From: Phycicoccus sp. Soil748
GTDB lineage: Bacteria > Actinomycetota > Actinomycetes > Actinomycetales > Dermatophilaceae
Length of the DNA: 64,000 nt
Direction: 5' to 3'
NCBI RefSeq assembly: GCF_001428025.1
Contig: NZ_LMSC01000007.1
Span: 552,448-616,447 of the forward strand
Part shown: positions 59,474-64,000 of the stretch, piece by piece
Layout: each line of letters begins with the position of its first letter
Numbering within the stretch: the stretch's first letter is position 1
Position numbers and translations under genes: made by a program
The notes under the pieces: generated by a model
Told to the model about the DNA's origin: nothing
What the model saw: the letters and a program-made list of their open reading frames with translations, nothing else
Database searches by the model: none

Positions 59474-60405
59474 GCGCCAAGCTCCGCGAACCCCTGGCGC
59501 CAGCTCGGGTGTGCAGGGCTCCAGCCCAGCTCGCGCCGCGCCTTGGCGTTGGACGCACCGCGCAGCTCGGTCATCATCACTGCGCCGACCTCGCCCGTCA
59601 GCAGCCGACCGACGGCCAGGGGGACGTGCATCGGCTTCCTGGCGCCGAGGGCGCTGGCGAGGGCCGGCAGCCACTCCGCCACCCGTGCCGGCTCGTCGTC
59701 CACGATGTTGTAGACCCCGCGGGTGCCGTGCTCGACCGCTGCCACCGTCGCGTCGGCGGCGTCGCCGATGTGGATGAACGACCAGACGCCACCACCGTCA
59801 CCGACGACGGGGAACCGGCGCCGGCGCACGGCCTCGGTCTGCTCGCCGTCGGGGCCGAGGGACGTCCCGGGCCCGTAGAACCCGCCGTAGCGCAGCACGA
59901 CGCCCTCGGTCCAGGTCGCCGCGAGGACGGACTGCTCGACATGGCGGATCGCGGCGACGGTCTCGCGCATCTCCTTGGCGGGATGCGGCCCGAACGAGTC
60001 CTCCTCGCTCTTGACCGGTCCACCCGTGCGCTCGTACGCCGCGAAGAAGCTCTGCGCGACGAACCGCCCCACCCCGGCTGCCTGGGCAGCGGACAGGAGG
60101 TGGTCGGTGCCCTCCGCGCGCAACCGGTTGGTCGTGGCGAAAGCCCGGTCGAAGTGCCGCAGGTCCATCGCCCCGATCGACGTGAGCTGGTGGACGACGA
60201 CATCCGGCTGGGCGGTGCCGACCGCCTCGGCGACCTGCTCCGCGTGCAGGGCGTCGGCCACCACCGGCTTGGCCCCCAGCGCGGCCAGCGCGTCCTGCTT
60301 CGCGACGTCGCGCGTCATGGCGACGACCTCGTGCCCTGCGCGGACCAGCCGCGGCACCAGCTGCCGACCGATTGCGCCCGTTGCTCCAGCGACGAAGACC
60401 CTCAT
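59470..60405 (-). CDS. NAD-dependent epimerase/dehydratase family protein
   Basis: A 311-residue extended SDR: VFVAGATGAIGRQLVPRLVRAGHEV at the N-terminus, TSIGAMDLRHFDRAFATTNRLRAEGTDHLLSAAQ, FVAQSFFAAYERTGG and VLRYGGFYGPGTS. It precedes the ECF41 sigma factor with a 4-base overlap, so both are read from the ECF41-type promoter at 60447-60473. This is the usual ECF41 target gene class; substrate unknown. Confidence 0.88.
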   Translation of the reverse strand: MRVFVAGATGAIGRQLVPRLVRAGHEVVAMTRDVAKQDALAALGAKPVVADALHAEQVAEAVGTAQPDVVVHQLTSIGAMDLRHFDRAFATTNRLRAEGTDHLLSAAQAAGVGRFVAQSFFAAYERTGGPVKSEEDSFGPHPAKEMRETVAAIRHVEQSVLAATWTEGVVLRYGGFYGPGTSLGPDGEQTEAVRRRRFPVVGDGGGVWSFIHIGDAADATVAAVEHGTRGVYNIVDDEPARVAEWLPALASALGARKPMHVPLAVGRLLTGEVGAVMMTELRGASNAKARRELGWSPAHPSWRQGFAELGA

Positions 60406-60446
60406 GAGCCCACTCCATACCCTCGGTGAATGCGTGCACCAGTGAA

Positions 60447-60473
60447 GACAAGGCACACGCCGTCTCTGTGACA
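60447..60473 (-). promoter_or_regulatory. ECF41-type promoter of the epimerase-sigma operon
   Basis: Minus strand: TGTCACA (60473-60467), exactly 16 bases, then TGTC (60450-60447). The known ECF41 target is TGTCACA-N16-CGTC, so the -35 is perfect and the -10 is one base off. It lies 42 bases before the epimerase ATG and implies autoregulation. Confidence 0.7.
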
Positions 60474-60490
60474 CCTCGCCGGTGGGCAGC

Positions 60491-60823
60491 TCACTTGTGC
60501 GGCAGCGAGCGGGCAAAGTCGACGCTCCGCTCCACCCACCCCCGGAGCTGGTCGTCGGTGGCATACCCCGCCTCGGTGACGCGCAGCCAGCCCCTCATCG
60601 GGCTGCCCCGCATCTCCATGGGCGTGACCACCGAACCGTCGAGCAGCGGATCGGCGTCCTCGGGGTCGAGGCGCACCAGGAGGCCGCCGGAGCCGCTGGC
60701 CGCGACCGACATGTTGCCGTTCACGAGGAACGCCAGGCCCCCGAACATCCGCTTCTCCGTGACGTCGAGCTCTCCCTGCACCAGCTCCCGGATCCGCTGC
60801 GCCACCCCCTCGTCGTACCCCAT
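60491..60823 (-). CDS. TfoX/Sxy N-terminal domain protein
   Basis: A 110-residue TfoX_N family protein: VAQRIRELVQGELDVTEKRMFGGLAFLVNGNMSVAASGSGGLLVRLD with the conserved MFGG, then GWLRVTEAG and RSVDFARSLPHK. In Proteobacteria TfoX/Sxy drives competence with CRP; in Actinobacteria the short N-domain form has no known role. ATG 60823 (MGYDEG) chosen; ATG 60832 is in frame. Note that comEA/comEC are in the same window but 39 kb away. Confidence 0.8.
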   Translation of the reverse strand: MGYDEGVAQRIRELVQGELDVTEKRMFGGLAFLVNGNMSVAASGSGGLLVRLDPEDADPLLDGSVVTPMEMRGSPMRGWLRVTEAGYATDDQLRGWVERSVDFARSLPHK

Positions 60824-60971
60824 GCGGACCATGGTGGCACCGAGCCCCGACCTCAGCCCCGACTTCAGCCCCGACATCCGGTGGGGGATCTCGGTCGTCC
60901 ACTGCCGGGGGGAGGACGAGGTCCGTCGATCGCCGGAGGCGGAGCCCGCGTCGGCGGCGGACGATCGCGGT

Positions 60972-61250
60972 ATGGGTGCGGTGGACCGGATCGAGGCTGG
61001 CGACACCTGGGTGAGCGACGACGGACCGACGACCGTCGACCCGCTGGAGGGGCACACCGGGATGTTCGTCGACGTCTGCGCGGCGCTGACCGAGGCCGAG
61101 CTGGAGGAGCTGTGCCGCCACTGGGAGGAGCGCGCGGACGTCGCCGCCTGCGAGATCGACCGGTGGTGGTGCTGGACCGTGGTGCGCTTCGGCCGTCGGC
61201 TGCTTGCGGCGCGGCGGGAGGAGCGGGAGCGTCTCCTGAGGTGGTTCTGA
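60972..61250 (+). CDS. small protein of unknown function
   Basis: A 92-residue protein rich in Glu, Arg and Trp: VSDDGPTTVDPLEGHTGMFVDVCAALTEAELEELCRHWEERADVAACEIDRWWCWTVVRFGRRLLAARREERERLL. Probably two helices, with no family I recognise. Divergent from TfoX; no clear ribosome-binding site or leaderless signal before ATG 60972, so translation is uncertain. Confidence 0.45.
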   Translation: MGAVDRIEAGDTWVSDDGPTTVDPLEGHTGMFVDVCAALTEAELEELCRHWEERADVAACEIDRWWCWTVVRFGRRLLAARREERERLLRWF

Positions 61251-61308
61251 CCAGCGCCTCTGGGTTCAGGGTTGCGTAGGAAGGGTCGCGGCCCGGTGGT
61301 CGCGAGGG

Positions 61309-62736
61309 TCAGTGGTTGCGCGGGACCACCGACGGTCGGGGGAGGCGGACGGACACCGCAGTCAGGCCCAGGCGCAGGTCCGCGCGACGAGCCAGCCGGT
61401 GGGTGACCACGGCCGTCACGACCGCGGGCACCGCGCCCGAGGCCAGCAGTGCGATGCGGGCGCCGTGGGCCTCCGCGAGCCAGCCGACCACGGGACCGCC
61501 GATGGCCCCGCTACCGATGAACACGAGCATGTAGATCCCGACGACCCGGCCGCGCAGGTGGTCGACCGCGGCCAGCTGCACGAGCGACTGCGCCTTGGTG
61601 AGGAACCCGAGGTTGGCGGCGCCCACGAGGACGAGGACCAGGGTGAACAGCAGCTGGTACCGCGCCCCGGCGGCGAGCAGCAGGGCGACGGCCAGTGCCC
61701 ACGCCGCGTACCCCACCGTGCGCAGGCGCAGCGGCCGGGTGCGTCGGGCGGTGGCCAGGGCTCCACCGAGGGCGCCGACGGCGACCATGGCGTTGAGCAG
61801 GCCGAGTCCGCTGGCACCGGTGTGGAACTCGTTCTTGGCGAACGCAGCCAGCGTCACCGGCAGGCTGATGGTGAAGAAGCCGAACGCGCCGACCATGATG
61901 ACGGGCCACAGGACGTTCGGCGTGTGCAGGGCGTAGGCCAGCCCGTCCCGGACGCGCGGGCTCGCCGGGACGCCGCTCGCGGCGACCTGGCTCGCGGACA
62001 CCTGGACGGTCTGGGCGGTGTCGACCCCGGTGGCGGGGGCGGTCCCGGCGCCGGTGCCGGGGTCGGCACCGGGCGCGGTGGCGGCTCCGGGACGGTGGCC
62101 GGTGTCGCGCATGAGCGACAGGGCCACGATCGGGCCGACGAACGTGGCGGCGTTGACCGCGAACGCGTAACCGGCTCCCATGGTGCTCATCAGCACCCCG
62201 CCGATGACGGGCCCGGTCATGGCCCCGATCTGAAAGGTGCAGGAGACGAGGCTGATCGCGTTGGGCAGCTGGGGCCCGGTGACGACCTCGGAGACGAACG
62301 ACTGGCGGGTCGGGTTGTCGACGGCCGCGACGACGCCCAGGACGAAGGCGAGTCCGAACACGTGCCACACCTGCACGGCGCCCGAGAGCGTGAGGGCGGC
62401 CAGCGCCGCAGCGGTCAGCGCCATCGACACCTGCGTAGCGAGCAGGATGGTGCGCTTGGGGAACCGGTCGGCCAACAGGCCGCCGTGCAGCCCGAGCAGG
62501 AGCGTCGGCACGAACTGGAAGGCCGTGACCACGCCGACGGCGGTGGGGCTGTCCGTCATGGTCAGGACGAGCCAGTCCTGGGCGATGCGCTGGATCCAGC
62601 CGCCGGTGCCCGACACGAGGAGGCCGGAGAGGAGGAGGCGGAAGCTGCGGTTCTCCAGCGAGGGGAACGTGCGCGAGATGCCTTGGGGGAGAGTGAGTTT
62701 GGGAAGGTGGACCGAGTGGAAGGCGGCGGAGCTCAT
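61309..62736 (-). CDS. MFS transporter (enterobactin exporter EntS-like)
   Basis: A 475-residue major facilitator permease. Twelve helices, with RFPKRTILLATQVSMALTAAAL after helix 2-3 (motif A-like DRFPKR), NPTRQSFVSEVVTGPQLPNAISL, and a proline/threonine-rich loop between halves (about residues 235-265, low complexity). The N-domain pattern SLENRSFRLLLSGLLVSGTGGWIQRIAQDWLV fits the EntS/DHA3 branch for drug or siderophore export. ATG 62736 chosen. Divergent from the LysR gene through two dyads, so it is the probable target of that regulator. Confidence 0.87.
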   Translation of the reverse strand: MSSAAFHSVHLPKLTLPQGISRTFPSLENRSFRLLLSGLLVSGTGGWIQRIAQDWLVLTMTDSPTAVGVVTAFQFVPTLLLGLHGGLLADRFPKRTILLATQVSMALTAAALAALTLSGAVQVWHVFGLAFVLGVVAAVDNPTRQSFVSEVVTGPQLPNAISLVSCTFQIGAMTGPVIGGVLMSTMGAGYAFAVNAATFVGPIVALSLMRDTGHRPGAATAPGADPGTGAGTAPATGVDTAQTVQVSASQVAASGVPASPRVRDGLAYALHTPNVLWPVIMVGAFGFFTISLPVTLAAFAKNEFHTGASGLGLLNAMVAVGALGGALATARRTRPLRLRTVGYAAWALAVALLLAAGARYQLLFTLVLVLVGAANLGFLTKAQSLVQLAAVDHLRGRVVGIYMLVFIGSGAIGGPVVGWLAEAHGARIALLASGAVPAVVTAVVTHRLARRADLRLGLTAVSVRLPRPSVVPRNH

Positions 62737-62845
62737 GTCGTCCTGGCGAAGAGGTGCGTTCGGGTGGCGTCGTGGGTGGCTGGGTACCGGCACATCCGTG
62801 GCTGGTACCGGTCAAGTCTGACGCCTCCGTCATGCCGCTCGCGCT

Positions 62846-62860
62846 ATTCTGGGACAGAAT
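62846..62860. promoter_or_regulatory. operator dyad between MFS and LysR genes
   Basis: ATTCTG-GGA-CAGAAT, a perfect dyad that fits the T-N11-A LysR box. Confidence 0.6.
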
Positions 62861-62875
62861 CAGTCGTATAAGTGC

Positions 62876-62892
62876 CATTGCGTTTCGCAATG
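62876..62892. promoter_or_regulatory. second operator dyad and LysR promoter region
   Basis: CATTGCG-TTT-CGCAATG, a perfect 7-bp dyad containing a T-N11-A box, 30 bases from the first. TATAAG (62867-62872) between them may be the -10 for the LysR gene. Confidence 0.6.
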
Positions 62893-62925
62893 AGCCGGAC
62901 CTGACCGAGGCGAGGGGCGACCAGC

Positions 62926-63801
62926 GTGTACGAGCCCGAACAGCTGCGCACGTTCGTGGCGGTGACGCAGACCCTGAGCTTCACCCGGGCGGCGGAGTCG
63001 CTGGGCATCCGCCAACCGACGGTCAGCCAGCACATCAAGCGGCTCGAGGAGTCGGTGGGCCGGCCGTTGTTCCTGCGCGACACCCGCAGCGTCACGCTCA
63101 CCTCCGACGGTGAGGCCATGGCCGGGTTCGCGCGCGAGATCCTGGCGGCGCAGGAGCGGGCCGTCGGCTACTTCACCGGGTCGCGGCTCAAGGGGCGGCT
63201 GCGGTTCGGCGTCACCGACGACCTCGCCCTCACCCCGCTGCCGAGGATCCTGCGCGACTTCCGCCAGCTCTACCCCCGCATCGACCTCGAGCTCGCGGTC
63301 CTCCAGAACGACAGCCTCATCCGGCGCATCGAGTCGGGCCACCTCGACGTCGCGTTCGTCAAGCGCAGCGCCGGGATGCCGACGCCGACCCGCGGGCAGC
63401 TCGTGCGGCGCGACCACCTCGTCTGGGTCGGCACCGACGGCACGAGGCTCGACCCGGAGCTGCCGGTGCCGCTCGTCGTCTACCAGGCGCCCAGCCTGAG
63501 CCGTGCCGTCAGCGTCCAGGCCCTGGAGAAGGCCGGGCGTCGCAGCCGCATCACCTGCACGGTCCGCGGGGTCAACGGCGTCCTGGCCGCGGTGCGCGCA
63601 GGGCTCGGGATCGCAGTCATGGCAAGGACGCTCACTCCCGCCGACCTCGTGGAGCTGCCGCCCAGCCACGGGCTGCCCAAGCTGCCCCACCTCGACCTGG
63701 TCCTGCTCACCACCAAGGCGGCGCCGGCGGAGGCGGCCAAGGCGCTCACGTCGGCGATCCTGGCCAGCGGCTCACCCCTCAAGCCCGTCACCGGCGGCTG
63801 A
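62926..63801 (+). CDS. LysR family transcriptional regulator, divergent from MFS
   Basis: A 291-residue LysR regulator: LRTFVAVTQTLSFTRAAESLGIRQPTVSQHIKRLEESVGRPLF at the N-terminus and a standard effector domain (GRLRFGVTDDLALTPLPRILRDFRQLYPRIDLELAV, DVAFVKRSAG). GTG 62926 starts 54 bases after a TATAAG -10. It faces the MFS gene over two dyads, so it probably controls that exporter in response to its substrate. The 3' end overlaps the following minus-strand gene by 30 bases. Confidence 0.9.
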   Translation: MYEPEQLRTFVAVTQTLSFTRAAESLGIRQPTVSQHIKRLEESVGRPLFLRDTRSVTLTSDGEAMAGFAREILAAQERAVGYFTGSRLKGRLRFGVTDDLALTPLPRILRDFRQLYPRIDLELAVLQNDSLIRRIESGHLDVAFVKRSAGMPTPTRGQLVRRDHLVWVGTDGTRLDPELPVPLVVYQAPSLSRAVSVQALEKAGRRSRITCTVRGVNGVLAAVRAGLGIAVMARTLTPADLVELPPSHGLPKLPHLDLVLLTTKAAPAEAAKALTSAILASGSPLKPVTGG

Positions 63802-64000
63802 GGCCCCCGGCGGAGCGGCAGGGCCAGCAGCTGGGTCAGCCGACGGGTCAGGGGCTGGGTCAGCCGACGGGTCAGGGGCTGGGTCTGCCGTCGGTCGCAG
63901 GACGGCGTCCACCACGTCGTCGACGCCCGGCGAGCGGCCGCCCAGCACCAGGGGAGCGATGCGACGCACGATGTCGGCCGTCTCGCGGTGCACGGCGACG
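63772..64000 (-). CDS. C-terminal part of an unknown protein with DPAPDPSA repeats (runs off the right edge)
   Basis: About 76 codons of an open frame continue beyond the window. The visible part has a helical segment (ETADIVRRIAPLVLGGRSPGVDDVVDAVLRP) and then an Asp/Pro/Ala-rich low-complexity tail made of DPAPDPSA units. No family recognised. It overlaps the LysR 3' end by 30 bases, which lowers confidence a little, but the repeat and frame continuity support it. Confidence 0.5.
   Translation of the reverse strand, partial: VAVHRETADIVRRIAPLVLGGRSPGVDDVVDAVLRPTADPAPDPSADPAPDPSADPAAGPAAPPGASAAGDGLEG
63831..63885. repeat. 24-base tandem repeat
   Basis: Units at 63831-63854 and 63855-63878 are identical (CTGGGTCAGCCGACGGGTCA...), with a partial third copy to 63885. 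They encode the DPAPDPSA tail of the minus-strand protein and can change copy number in frame. Confidence 0.85.

Noticed and set aside
3787..60567. GGCATACC as a KOPS-like orienting sequence for FtsK
   Set aside because: Copies are split evenly between both strands (seven each), so there is no orientation bias.
1..64000. CRISPR array
   Set aside because: No regularly spaced repeat and spacer pattern anywhere in the window.

Overview
This is a 64 kb chromosomal segment of a very GC-rich actinobacterium. The gene content points to the order Micrococcales and most likely a relative of the Intrasporangiaceae: nadD-rsfS-phosphatase-tRNA-Ala, leuS-degV-plsY-comEA-comEC, lexA divergent from a LysM protein, nrdR-nrdJ, a DUF6318 lipoprotein with a PKD protein, a DUF222/HNH protein and an ECF41 sigma factor. 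The family assignment is inference; the phylum-level call is firm. Many genes carry a TAnnnT hexamer 5 to 7 bases before an ATG or GTG, the signature of leaderless transcripts, and several starts were chosen on that basis.

Layout. 1-3.1 kb: end of a glycosyltransferase, then the nadD operon and tRNA-Ala(GGC). 3.2-8.2 kb: flavin and FAD oxidoreductases and a minus-strand ADH-SDR-SRPBCC operon. 8.2-13.4 kb: a stress module (DUF2795, GAF-ANTAR regulator, hemerythrin-GntA-DUF1989 operon, SigB-type sigma factor) in which four promoters share a -35/N16/-10 layout typical of SigB/SigF, followed by a DUF4396 membrane protein behind a CsoR-like operator. 13.4-21.8 kb: leuS behind a leucine leader peptide and terminator (attenuator), degV, plsY, comEA, comEC. 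21.8-26.9 kb: LysR, sirtuin, methyltransferase, acetyltransferase, DUF4259, and lexA/LysM around four SOS boxes. 26.9-32.3 kb: a block of secreted and accessory genes that splits the usual lexA-LysM-nrdR neighbourhood. 32.5-36.3 kb: nrdR-nrdJ with tandem NrdR boxes.

36.3-43.2 kb is a lower-GC accessory island, the best candidate for an undescribed system: an HNH nuclease, a PLD-DEAH helicase-DUF3427 protein, a PD-(D/E)xK-DUF2075 helicase and a dCTPP1/MazG-like pyrophosphohydrolase. It reads as an antiviral defence cassette that I cannot match to a named system.

43.2-64 kb: an MMPL transporter behind a leaderless upstream ORF, a DUF1232 protein with a histone-like tail, DoxX, DUF6318/PKD proteins, a PH-type protein, DUF5995, SRPBCC, DUF222-HNH, an aldo/keto reductase, a matrixin-like protease, a NERD protein, an autoregulated ECF41 sigma-epimerase operon, TfoX-like, MFS and LysR genes, and a partial repeat-rich ORF at the right edge.

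Across the window the octamer GGCATACC/GGTATGCC occurs at least 14 times, several-fold above base-composition expectation, in some places by using the very rare codon ATA or the rare codon TAT. This suggests selection on a DNA word.
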